Below are positions 42,539 through 51,196 of a DNA stretch of 64,000 nucleotides, in pieces (position 1 is the first letter of the stretch; every line of letters begins with the position of its first letter). The notes beneath the pieces were generated by a model that saw only the letters and a list, made by a program, of their open reading frames with translations, did not search any database and had not been told where the DNA came from. The stretch comes from HXMU1420-13 sp024742815 (GTDB lineage Bacteria > Bacteroidota > Rhodothermia > Balneolales > Balneolaceae). The stretch is taken from NCBI GenBank assembly GCA_024742815.1, contig JANSXX010000009.1, forward strand, positions 1 through 64,000, in the 5' to 3' direction. The position numbers and the translations under genes were made by a program.

Positions 42539-45500
42539 ATGCGGAATTTATTCTCGGGGTGCTTCCTTGCACTTTTTATCTTTTTTTCGATTTCTATAGA
42601 TGCAGTGGCTCAAGATGAGCCAAGCGATTCAAGATATTCTACTTCGCTATCAGCATTTAAATTCAGAAGTATTGGTCCAGCATTTACTTCCGGACGGATT
42701 TCTGATTTCGCCGTTAATCCGGATAACCACAGCGAATTTTATGTAGCAACCTCATCGGGTGGAGTTTGGAAAACTACCAATCGAGGCATTACACTAGAGC
42801 CCGTTTTTGACGCTCAGGGTTCGTATTCTATTGGTTTTGTAGCCATGGATCCAAATAATCATAATGTAGTATGGGTTGGAACCGGCGAGAATAACAATCA
42901 GCGTTCGGTGGCATATGGAGATGGTGTTTATAAGACCATTGACGGTGGAAAAAGCTGGAAACACATGGGATTGAAAAATTCTGAGCATATCGGGATGATC
43001 GAAATTGATCCACGTGATTCTGACGTAGTTTACGTTGCTGCAACAGGGCCACTTTGGAGTTCAGGTGGAGATCGCGGACTATATAAAACGGTTGATGGAG
43101 GCGAAAACTGGGAGAAAATTCTTGATATAAGTGAACACACTGGAATCAACGAAGTGCATCTTGATCCACGCAATCCTGATGTAATTTATGCAACGGCTCA
43201 TCAACGGCGACGACATGTATTTACCTATATAAGTGGCGGACCGGAATCTGCTATTTATAAATCAACTGATGGTGGGAATAACTTCCGCAAGATTATGAAA
43301 GGTATGCCATCGGGCGATATTGGGCGAATTGGTCTGGATATTTCTCCTGCTAACAACGATGTAATTTATGCCACAGTAGAAGCCCAAACCGGCAAAAGCG
43401 GTTTTTATCGATCAACTGATCGTGGGGAAAGCTGGGAGCGACGTAGTAGTTATTCATCCAGCGGAAATTATTATCAGGAAGTAGTGGCTGATCCGGTTGA
43501 TGTTGATCTTGTATATGTGATGAATACCTTTTCGGGAGTATCTGAAGATGGTGGGAAGACCTTCTCGAATGTTGGAGAACTCAATAAGCACATCGATAAT
43601 CACGCGCAGTGGATTAATCCTGATAACCCTAATCATTTACTAAATGGTAACGATGGTGGGGTGTATGAAAGCTACGATCGCGGGAAAACCTGGCGGTTTT
43701 ATACCAACCTTCCGGTAACTCAATTTTATAAAGTTGCGGTTGATAACGACTATCCATTCTACAATGTTTACGGTGGAACTCAGGATAATTTCACAATTGG
43801 TGGTCCCACCCGTTCGATTGAACCTACCGGTTTAACCTACAAAGATTGGCAGGTAACGCTGCTTGGTGATGGATTTGAACCTCATGTAGATCCCGAAGAT
43901 CCGAACATCATCTATAGTCAGGCACAATACGGAAACCTGTATCGTTTCGACCGCCAGAGTGGGGAAACTCAGAATATTATCCCGCAACCACCTGCCGGCG
44001 CCGATTACGAGTACAATTGGAATTGGGATTCACCTTTTTTAGTGAGTTCACATGATAATAAACGCCTTTATTACGCATCTGATAGAGTACTTCGCAGCGA
44101 TGACAGAGGGCAAAGCTGGCGTGAGATTTCCGGAGATTTAACTCGACAGATCGATCGAAATCGTTTGGAGGTGATGGATAAAGTGTGGCCAATGGATGCC
44201 GTTGCTAAAAACGCCAGTACCACGCAGTATGGAAATATTGTGGCTCTGGCAGAATCACCACTTGATGAAAACCTGATCTATGCAGGAACCGATGATGGAC
44301 TCATTCATGTATCCACCGATGGTGGGGAAAACTGGGCGAAGTATGACGAGTTTCCGGGTGTTCCAAGTATGACCTATGTGAATGAAATCATTCCATCTGC
44401 GCACGATGTAAATATAGTTTATGCTGCGTTCAATAATCACAAGCGAGGTGATTTTAAGCCTTACTTGTTGAAAAGCTCAAATCAAGGTAAACGATGGACT
44501 TCCATAGCGAGCAACCTTCCCGAAAGAGGTTCAATTTATGCGATAGAAGAAGATCCTGACGTGGCTGATTTACTGTTTATCGGTACTGAATTCAGCTTAT
44601 TCATGACTATGGACGGTGGAGACTATTGGAAGAAATTTGCTAATGGCGTGCCAACGATCGCTGTCCGTGATATAAATATTCAAACACGGGAAAATGACCT
44701 TGTATTGGGCACCTTTGGCCGGGGATTCTATATTTTAGATGATTACTCAGCATTACGCGACTTCACTAAAGAAGTAGAAGAAAGTGAAGCGCATTTGTTT
44801 AACGTGAGTGATGCTTTTCAATACATTCCATACAGCCCAATTGCGGCAAGTGCTACCATTTCCTGGTTAGGCCCCAAAGGATTTCAAGGGGAAGATTTCT
44901 ATATGGGCGAAAATCCTGAATTCGGCGCAGCCTTTACGTATTATCTAAAAGAGAGCTTTCAGTCGTTGGAAGATCAACGCAAAAAGGAGGAGAAGGAACA
45001 GCGCGATGAAGGAGAAACCGTGTACTATCCCACCTATGAACAACTGGAAGCAGAAGCTGATGATGAGAAAGATTATTTGATGTTCACGATCCGTGATGCA
45101 AATAATGAGATCGTAAATGAGCTCCGAACTTCAGGCAGAAAGGGAATCAATAGAATTCATTGGGATCTACGTTATCCTGATACCGATCAGATACGAACAA
45201 ATTCAGCTAATCCTACACAAAATCTGGAATCCGGCATTATGGTACTTCCCGGAACTTACACGGTTCAACTTTCCAAAATGGAAGACGGTGAAATGACGAT
45301 GCTGTCAGAGCCTGTGTCTTTTGTTGTGAAATCGCTGAATAATGTGACATTACCGGCAACCAATCCTGATGCAGTGCTTGCTTACCAAAAAGACTTGATG
45401 GAGCTTTCTAAAGCAGCTAATAGCGCAAGAAATGCTTTTAGTGAAATCAATGATCGTTTGGAGTATTATCAGGCTGCAAATCGAATGGTTCAAAGTGATC

Positions 45501-45829
45501 TTCTCGATTCTAAAATCGAAGAGTTAGAAGATAAACTAGAAGAACTGAGGCTTTCAATTTATGGTGATCCCATAAAGCGAACACTTGAAATCAATCAGGC
45601 GCCATCGCTTAATAACAGAATTAATACTGCAATTGGATCAGGATTAGGAACAACGCAAGATCCTACCGAAACCTCAGCTATGGTAAAAGCCATTGCGGAA
45701 GAGCAATTACGACCAGTGATAACTTCTCTTAAATCAATTCTGGAAAACGATATTCCGGCTATTGATGCAGAGTTAACACGACTTGATGCTCCTTGGACTC
45801 CGGGCAGAATAATTGATCTGGATTACTAA
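42539..45829 (+). CDS. Exported VPS10/sortilin-type BNR-repeat protein
   Basis: 1096 aa with a signal peptide (about residues 1-24, ending AVAQ). Residues 45-730 hold about ten BNR/Asp-box blades of the form S.DGG..W, such as KTIDGGKSW, KTVDGGENW, KSTDGGNNF, RSTDRGESW, ESYDRGKTW and VSTDGGENW, forming a VPS10-like ten-bladed propeller. The C-terminal part (about 840-1096) is a helical/beta region beginning YLMFTIRDANNEIV. Such proteins, often annotated as glycosyl hydrolases, are common in marine Bacteroidota; enzymatic activity is usually unproven. No sorting tag is evident. It ends with a terminator shared by the next gene's leader. Confidence 0.9.
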   Translation: MRNLFSGCFLALFIFFSISIDAVAQDEPSDSRYSTSLSAFKFRSIGPAFTSGRISDFAVNPDNHSEFYVATSSGGVWKTTNRGITLEPVFDAQGSYSIGFVAMDPNNHNVVWVGTGENNNQRSVAYGDGVYKTIDGGKSWKHMGLKNSEHIGMIEIDPRDSDVVYVAATGPLWSSGGDRGLYKTVDGGENWEKILDISEHTGINEVHLDPRNPDVIYATAHQRRRHVFTYISGGPESAIYKSTDGGNNFRKIMKGMPSGDIGRIGLDISPANNDVIYATVEAQTGKSGFYRSTDRGESWERRSSYSSSGNYYQEVVADPVDVDLVYVMNTFSGVSEDGGKTFSNVGELNKHIDNHAQWINPDNPNHLLNGNDGGVYESYDRGKTWRFYTNLPVTQFYKVAVDNDYPFYNVYGGTQDNFTIGGPTRSIEPTGLTYKDWQVTLLGDGFEPHVDPEDPNIIYSQAQYGNLYRFDRQSGETQNIIPQPPAGADYEYNWNWDSPFLVSSHDNKRLYYASDRVLRSDDRGQSWREISGDLTRQIDRNRLEVMDKVWPMDAVAKNASTTQYGNIVALAESPLDENLIYAGTDDGLIHVSTDGGENWAKYDEFPGVPSMTYVNEIIPSAHDVNIVYAAFNNHKRGDFKPYLLKSSNQGKRWTSIASNLPERGSIYAIEEDPDVADLLFIGTEFSLFMTMDGGDYWKKFANGVPTIAVRDINIQTRENDLVLGTFGRGFYILDDYSALRDFTKEVEESEAHLFNVSDAFQYIPYSPIAASATISWLGPKGFQGEDFYMGENPEFGAAFTYYLKESFQSLEDQRKKEEKEQRDEGETVYYPTYEQLEAEADDEKDYLMFTIRDANNEIVNELRTSGRKGINRIHWDLRYPDTDQIRTNSANPTQNLESGIMVLPGTYTVQLSKMEDGEMTMLSEPVSFVVKSLNNVTLPATNPDAVLAYQKDLMELSKAANSARNAFSEINDRLEYYQAANRMVQSDLLDSKIEELEDKLEELRLSIYGDPIKRTLEINQAPSLNNRINTAIGSGLGTTQDPTETSAMVKAIAEEQLRPVITSLKSILENDIPAIDAELTRLDAPWTPGRIIDLDY

Positions 45830-45843
45830 TTAAATTAAAGCTG

Positions 45844-45882
45844 AACCTGCTTCTTCATTACGTTGAGGAAGCAGGTTTTTTT
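45844..45882 (+). terminator. Terminator after the VPS10 gene
   Basis: AACCTGCTTC...GAAGCAGGTT with a 7-T run. The next ATG (45885) starts 2 nt after the T run. Confidence 0.85.
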
Positions 45883-45884
45883 AT

Positions 45885-46598
45885 ATGTTTTTCAAGAAGC
45901 CAACCTCACGAACTATTCATACTCAAATTGCAGAATTTCAGGTTGAAGTCACCTTCAAGCCCATCAAGAATATCTACCTGAAAGTTTCTCGCTCTACGGG
46001 AAAAATTAGAGTGTCGGCGCCTCTTAAAACGTCGGAAAAAGTGGTACACGATTTTGTGCAATCTCGTAGAAGTTGGATCAGAAATCACCTATCAAAAAAA
46101 GTAGAGCAAAGAGTAAAGCAACAATTTGTTGATGGTGAGCTACATAAGTTTTTCGGCGTTAAAATGCCTTTAAAGGTCGATTATGTAAATAAAAACATAT
46201 TCGCATATTTACATAATGATGGCATACTGCTTCAGATTAAAGAGAATTATGACGCAGAAAAAAGAGAGAAAGTACTAGATCAATTGTATAGAAAAGAGTT
46301 GAAAAAACTAGTGGGTGAACTGATAGAAAAATGGGAGCCAATTATGGGAGTTCAGGTGCGAGAGTTTGGCATCAAAAAAATGAAAACACGATGGGGAACG
46401 TGCAATGTTCGTGACCACCGGGTTTGGATAAATCTACATCTCGCTAAAGAAAAAACTGAGGTAATTGAATTAGTGGTGGTACACGAAATGGTGCATTTAC
46501 TTGAACGATTGCACAGCAAAAGATTTTATGCGCTCATGGATAAATATCTACCCAATCACAGAGCTTTGGAACAAGAGTTGGATGGTAAAGTTTGCTAA
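45885..46598 (+). CDS. YgjP-like M48-type metallopeptidase
   Basis: 237-aa DUF45/YgjP-family protein. The motif VVHEMVHLLERLHSKRF has zinc ligands His200 and His204 with catalytic Glu201. MKTRWGTCNVRDHRVWINLH is the family hallmark and IKNIYLKVSRSTGKIRVSAP its N-terminal domain. The function of YgjP proteins is poorly known. The start is forced by the N-terminal domain, although the ATG lies only 2 nt after the T tract of the VPS10 terminator and has no ribosome-binding site. Its stop overlaps the end of the convergent ABC-F gene by 4 nt. Confidence 0.85.
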   Translation: MFFKKPTSRTIHTQIAEFQVEVTFKPIKNIYLKVSRSTGKIRVSAPLKTSEKVVHDFVQSRRSWIRNHLSKKVEQRVKQQFVDGELHKFFGVKMPLKVDYVNKNIFAYLHNDGILLQIKENYDAEKREKVLDQLYRKELKKLVGELIEKWEPIMGVQVREFGIKKMKTRWGTCNVRDHRVWINLHLAKEKTEVIELVVVHEMVHLLERLHSKRFYALMDKYLPNHRALEQELDGKVC

Positions 46599-48487
46599 GC
46601 GCGCTCTGCCAATTCCAACCAACGCATTTCTTTTTCTTCAATCAATTCTTTTGTCGTTTCAAACTCTTCGGATAATTCCTGAAGTTTTTCATAATCGGTG
46701 ATGCCTGAACTCATTTCTTGTTGAAGAGCAGATTTCTTTGCTTCTAATTTCTCAATTTCCGATTCGAGTTTGCTGTATTCCTTTCGTTCGTTGTAGCTGA
46801 GCTTCTTTACTTCCGGCTCTTTGTTAGATGCACCCGATTCTGTCTGTTTTTTTGTTGAAGATGCCTTCTTTTCCTCTGCTTCTTTTTCTTGAGCTGTTTT
46901 CCGGCTCTTATATTCATCGTAGGTGCCATTAAAGTCTTTGATAATCCCATCACCTTCAAAAACAAAGTAGTGTTCTACCAAATTATCCATGAAATAGCGA
47001 TCGTGAGAAACGATTAATAGGCAACCACCGAAATCAGCTAAAAAAGACTCCAGTTTTTCCAGCGTGATAATGTCCAAATCGTTGGTAGGCTCATCCAGAA
47101 TTAGAAAATTCGGATTTTTTATTAGAACCATCATTAAGCCTAACCGACGTTTTTCTCCGCCACTTAATTTTGCTACAGGTGTGTATTGCATCTTGGAATC
47201 GAACATGAAATGTTCCAGAAACTGAGATGCAGAAATGGTATCGCCATTTGCCAATTGAATAACTTCAGCCACTTCCTTGATTACATCAATTACTCGAGCA
47301 TCTTCTTTAAACTTGTGTCCACTTTGCTTGTAATGACCAAAAATCATGGTTTGCCCGGCAAGAACCTCACCAGAATCTGCCGACTCTTCACCCATGATAA
47401 TCTTTAAAAACGTACTTTTTCCAACTCCGTTTTTACCAATTATGCCAATCTTTTCACCCTTATTGAAATTGTAATCGAAGCCATCAAGAATAGTTAAGTC
47501 CCCATAACTTTTAGACACATTTTTCAATTCTAAAATCTGTCCACCCATTCTGGAAACCCCCACTTCCAGTTTGATTTCCTTTTTTACTTTGCCGGAGTTG
47601 GCCTTCTTTTCGGTTTCGTAGTAAGCGTCAATTCTGGACTTCGATTTTGTAGTTCGGGCTTTTGGTTGCCGTCGCATCCATTCAAGTTCTTTCTTGGCCA
47701 ATTTACCGGCTTTGGCAACTTCCGTGGCATAAATCTCTTCTCGTTCTTCTTTATTCCGGAGGAACAACTCGTAATTCCCTTTATGGTGATAAAGCTCTCC
47801 ATCCTCAATTTCGAGGATATGATTACATACACGATCCAGGAAATATCTGTCGTGCGTGACCATCAATAACGTCATGGTACTTTTACTGAGATATTGTTCC
47901 AGCCATTCAATCATCTCTACATCAAGATGGTTAGTTGGCTCATCCAGAATCAGTAAATCCGGATCGTCCAATAAGGCAAAAGCTAAAGCTACCCGTTTTC
48001 GCTGCCCACCCGAAAGAGAGCTTATTCGTTGATCGAGGTCATGAATGTTTAGGTGCCCAAGAATTTGTTGAAGCCTTTGCTCATAATCCCAAGCGTTGTT
48101 TGCATCCATTTCGGCAAGTGCTTTATCGAATGCCTTCTGAGTGGCCTCGGAGTAGTTCTCTGATTGTGCTTCCACCGCTTGTTCATAATTTCGAACCACT
48201 TTAACCATCTCATTATCACCATGAGTGATGAATTCGTTGATGGTGAGCGCGTCGTCTAGTTCCGGCTCTTGTTCTAATAAACTCACACGTATTCCGTTTC
48301 TAACCATCACTTCGCCCGAATCTGGCACTTCAGCTCCTGCTAAAATCCGCAATAACGTTGACTTCCCGGTACCATTTTGTGCAATCAATGCCGTTTTATC
48401 CCCTTTGGAGATACCAAAAGTGATGTTTTCAAATAATGTTTTTAGCCCAAATTTTTTGGAAAGGTTTTCAACCGAGAGATAGGTCAT
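46595..48487 (-). CDS. uup: ABC-F protein, Uup-like
   Basis: 630 aa with two ABC domains and no membrane part. Walker A sites GQNGTGKST-like AQNGTGKSTL (first) and GKNGVGKSTF (second), signature motifs LSGGQRKRVALA and LSGGEKRRLGLM, and Walker B DLLILDEPTNHLD and NFLILDEPTNDLD are all intact. A charged C-terminal coiled coil (YSKLESEIEKLEAKKSALQQ, about 565-625) is the Uup-type feature. The family acts on ribosomes or DNA intermediates. It is transcribed away from the second ABC-F gene at 48919 across a repeat-filled gap. Confidence 0.88.
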   Translation of the reverse strand: MTYLSVENLSKKFGLKTLFENITFGISKGDKTALIAQNGTGKSTLLRILAGAEVPDSGEVMVRNGIRVSLLEQEPELDDALTINEFITHGDNEMVKVVRNYEQAVEAQSENYSEATQKAFDKALAEMDANNAWDYEQRLQQILGHLNIHDLDQRISSLSGGQRKRVALAFALLDDPDLLILDEPTNHLDVEMIEWLEQYLSKSTMTLLMVTHDRYFLDRVCNHILEIEDGELYHHKGNYELFLRNKEEREEIYATEVAKAGKLAKKELEWMRRQPKARTTKSKSRIDAYYETEKKANSGKVKKEIKLEVGVSRMGGQILELKNVSKSYGDLTILDGFDYNFNKGEKIGIIGKNGVGKSTFLKIIMGEESADSGEVLAGQTMIFGHYKQSGHKFKEDARVIDVIKEVAEVIQLANGDTISASQFLEHFMFDSKMQYTPVAKLSGGEKRRLGLMMVLIKNPNFLILDEPTNDLDIITLEKLESFLADFGGCLLIVSHDRYFMDNLVEHYFVFEGDGIIKDFNGTYDEYKSRKTAQEKEAEEKKASSTKKQTESGASNKEPEVKKLSYNERKEYSKLESEIEKLEAKKSALQQEMSSGITDYEKLQELSEEFETTKELIEEKEMRWLELAERA

Positions 48488-48534
48488 GGAATAGAGAAAT
48501 CAGAATCTTGATGAAAACTCAATATACGGGGAAG

Positions 48535-48835
48535 AGAGGAGGAATTGAACATTGAACAAACGAACAGTTGAAGTAAGAATATGGGAATTAAGAAATACGA
48601 GTTACGAATTAATGAACATCGAGCTTACACCTCGTGCCGAACAACATGTTCGGTATGCCTCGTTGAACCACTGGTTCAACGTACGATTTTGATAATGTTC
48701 CATTAATAAATCAGCTGTGTATCTAATATCGATCATGAAGTAAAGGTTTTGAACCTCAGAATTTGTCTCGAACATAAACAAGCGAGGACTTCAGTCCTGC
48801 GAATTATTGAAGAACGATTGAACATCTAAGATTCT
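48535..48835. repeat. Intergenic modular repeat block 5
   Basis: Between the two ABC-F genes lies a diverged module A in reverse orientation (48540-48615) and a palindrome copy at 48782 with GAACATAAACAAGCG before it. Between them are two other inverted repeats: CCGAACA/TGTTCGG at about 48637-48653, and CGTTGAACCA/TGGTTCAACG at about 48662-48682. No gene is supported in 48488-48918. Confidence 0.6.
48782..48801. repeat. Palindromic element, copy 4
   Basis: GCG-AGGACT-TC-AGTCCT-GCG; differs from copy 3 only in the 2-nt centre. Confidence 0.7.
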
Positions 48836-48918
48836 AAGATTTCATCCATTGAAAACACCGAAACCCTCCTTACCTTTAGCGAAACAGCGATCAACACTAA
48901 TTCCAAATCTAGAATACC

Positions 48919-50589
48919 TTGAGCGATCAGAAGATTATTTTCTCCATGGTTGGAGTGAGCAAAGTTCATAAACCCAATAAAACGGTTCTAAAAGACATTT
49001 ACTTATCATTTTTCTATGGCGCCAAAATCGGGGTTCTTGGGTTAAATGGTGCAGGTAAATCTACCTTGCTTAGAATTATTGCCGGCGAAGACAAAGATTA
49101 TATCGGCGATATCAGTGTGCAAAAAGGGATTACATTTGGATATTTGCCACAAGAGCCGGAATTGGATCAGGATAAGACGGTTAAGGAAATCGTTGAGGAA
49201 GGCGTACAGGAAACGGTTGATTTAATCAAAGAATACGAAGCAGTAAACGCTGCATTTGGAGACCCTGATGCCGATTTTGATGCTCTGATCGCAAAACAAG
49301 CCAAACTACAGGAAAAAATCGATCATTTAGATGCCTGGGATCTCGATAGTAAGCTCGATCAGGCAATGGATGCTTTACGTTGCCCGCCCGGTGATACGAG
49401 CGTAAAAGTACTTTCTGGTGGTGAAGCTCGCAGGGTTGCACTTTGCCGACTTCTTCTCAGAAAACCGGATGTGCTGTTATTGGATGAGCCAACCAACCAT
49501 TTGGATGCTGAATCGATAGGCTGGTTAGAGCAACATTTAGCGCGCTACGAAGGAACTGTTATCGCTGTAACGCACGATCGCTATTTCTTGGATAACGTGG
49601 CAGGTTGGATTCTGGAATTAGATCGTGGAGAAGGGATTCCATTTAAAGGAAATTATACCTCATGGTTGGAGCAAAAATCAGAGCGACTAAAGCAGGAAGA
49701 AAAGCAGGAATCCAATCGGCAAAAAACATTACAGCAGGAATTGGAATGGATTCGCCAAAATCCTAAAGGTCGCCGTGCCAAAAGTAAAGCACGTATCAAT
49801 GCTTATGAAGAACTGTTATCGCAAGAGCAGGAAAAGCGCAGCGAAGAAATGCAGATTTTTATCCCGCCGGGACCTCGTCTTGGAAATAAGGTGATCAACG
49901 CCAACCATATTGCCAAAGGATATGATGATCGGTTGTTGGTGGAAGACATGAATTTCGATTTACCACCGGGTGGAATTGTAGGGGTTATCGGACCGAACGG
50001 GGCAGGTAAAACTACTTTGTTCAAAATGATCATTGGTGAGGAAACACCGGATTCGGGTGAAATGGAAATCGGAGAAACGGTTCAACTTGGTTATATCGAC
50101 CAAAAGCGGCCGCTTGATCCTTCAAAAACGATTTGGGAGGAAATATCCGGTGGGCATGATATTCTACAACTGGGCAACCGTGAAGTTAATTCAAGAGCGT
50201 ATGTTTCTAGATTCAATTTCAGTGGCTCCGATCAACAAAAGAAAACCGGACAGATATCCGGTGGTGAGCGGAATCGTGTACATTTAGCTAAAATGTTGAA
50301 AGAAGGCGCTAATGTGCTGTTATTGGATGAGCCAACCAATGATTTAGACGTGAACACTTTGCGTGCTTTGGAAGAAGCGTTGTTAAGTTTTGCAGGTTGT
50401 GCGGTTGTAATTTCACACGATAGATGGTTTTTAGATCGTGTGGCAACCCACATTTTGGCATTCGAGGGTGATAGTCAGGTTTACTGGTTCGAAGGGAATT
50501 ATCAAGAGTACGAAGAAAACAGAAAACAACGCCTTGGTATCACCGACGATCAACCACATCGCATCCATTACAAAAAACTGACGCGATAG
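48919..50589 (+). CDS. ettA: Energy-dependent translational throttle, EttA
   Basis: ABC-F protein of 556 aa, typical EttA length. LSFFYGAKIGVLGLNGAGKS at about residues 28-47 and a second GPNGAGKTTLF are the Walker A sites; LSGGEARRVALCRLLLRKPD and ISGGERNRVHLA are the signatures. The arm region between the domains (EWIRQNPKGRRAKSKARINA) is diagnostic. In the family it binds the ribosome E site and couples translation to energy state. The TTG start is kept because known EttA proteins have about 9 residues before the MVGVSKV-equivalent methionine. Confidence 0.93.
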   Translation: MSDQKIIFSMVGVSKVHKPNKTVLKDIYLSFFYGAKIGVLGLNGAGKSTLLRIIAGEDKDYIGDISVQKGITFGYLPQEPELDQDKTVKEIVEEGVQETVDLIKEYEAVNAAFGDPDADFDALIAKQAKLQEKIDHLDAWDLDSKLDQAMDALRCPPGDTSVKVLSGGEARRVALCRLLLRKPDVLLLDEPTNHLDAESIGWLEQHLARYEGTVIAVTHDRYFLDNVAGWILELDRGEGIPFKGNYTSWLEQKSERLKQEEKQESNRQKTLQQELEWIRQNPKGRRAKSKARINAYEELLSQEQEKRSEEMQIFIPPGPRLGNKVINANHIAKGYDDRLLVEDMNFDLPPGGIVGVIGPNGAGKTTLFKMIIGEETPDSGEMEIGETVQLGYIDQKRPLDPSKTIWEEISGGHDILQLGNREVNSRAYVSRFNFSGSDQQKKTGQISGGERNRVHLAKMLKEGANVLLLDEPTNDLDVNTLRALEEALLSFAGCAVVISHDRWFLDRVATHILAFEGDSQVYWFEGNYQEYEENRKQRLGITDDQPHRIHYKKLTR

Positions 50590-50671
50590 TTATTGGGAAA
50601 TATTTCACCCTTCATTCAGTTATTGGCGATATCGAAATCGCTTTAATTAAATGAATGAAGAGTGAATATTT

Positions 50672-51196
50672 ATGATGCAGAAATTATCGCTATTGCTTAT
50701 CGGATTAGTTTCTTTAACTAGTCCGTTACTACAAGCGCAGAATAATGCGGAAGTATTTCGCCCAAAGCATCTTGGATTTTCTTTGTCAACATTGACGGGG
50801 ATGAATATGTATTATATTCAAGACCTTAGCTATTGGGACAATCTGAAATTTTCCGCTTTATTTTTAAGTGAATATGAAGACGAGGCAAAGTTCTCGTTAG
50901 GAATTGAATATCAGCGCGATTTGATAGAGCTAAAGTGGTTAAGGTTTTACGGTTTAGCCGGTACTGCTATCGACAATACTTTATACAGATTTGATGCGTG
51001 TAATAATAATAACAATCGCTGTTACTACACCAATTATGGCTTAGGTGCCGGACTTGAACTAAAACTCTTCAAGAACTTTGTTTTCAATATTCATTCTACA
51101 TATCAGATCAGTAATGCTTTTGCTGATCATCGGGAGAAAAAATCCTATGTAGGTGCCGGTTTAGGTGTGGCGATTTTAGTGGGAAATAAAGATTAA
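50672..51196 (+). CDS. Exported outer-membrane-barrel-like protein
   Basis: 174 aa with a signal peptide (about residues 1-22, ending LLQAQ). The rest has alternating amphipathic strands (RFYGLAGTAIDNTLYRF, YGLGAGLELKLFKNFVFNIH) and ends GAGLGVAILVG, which fits a small beta barrel of the outer membrane. No family is recognised. Its stop overlaps the convergent kinase gene by 4 nt, with no terminator visible between them. Confidence 0.7.
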   Translation: MMQKLSLLLIGLVSLTSPLLQAQNNAEVFRPKHLGFSLSTLTGMNMYYIQDLSYWDNLKFSALFLSEYEDEAKFSLGIEYQRDLIELKWLRFYGLAGTAIDNTLYRFDACNNNNNRCYYTNYGLGAGLELKLFKNFVFNIHSTYQISNAFADHREKKSYVGAGLGVAILVGNKD

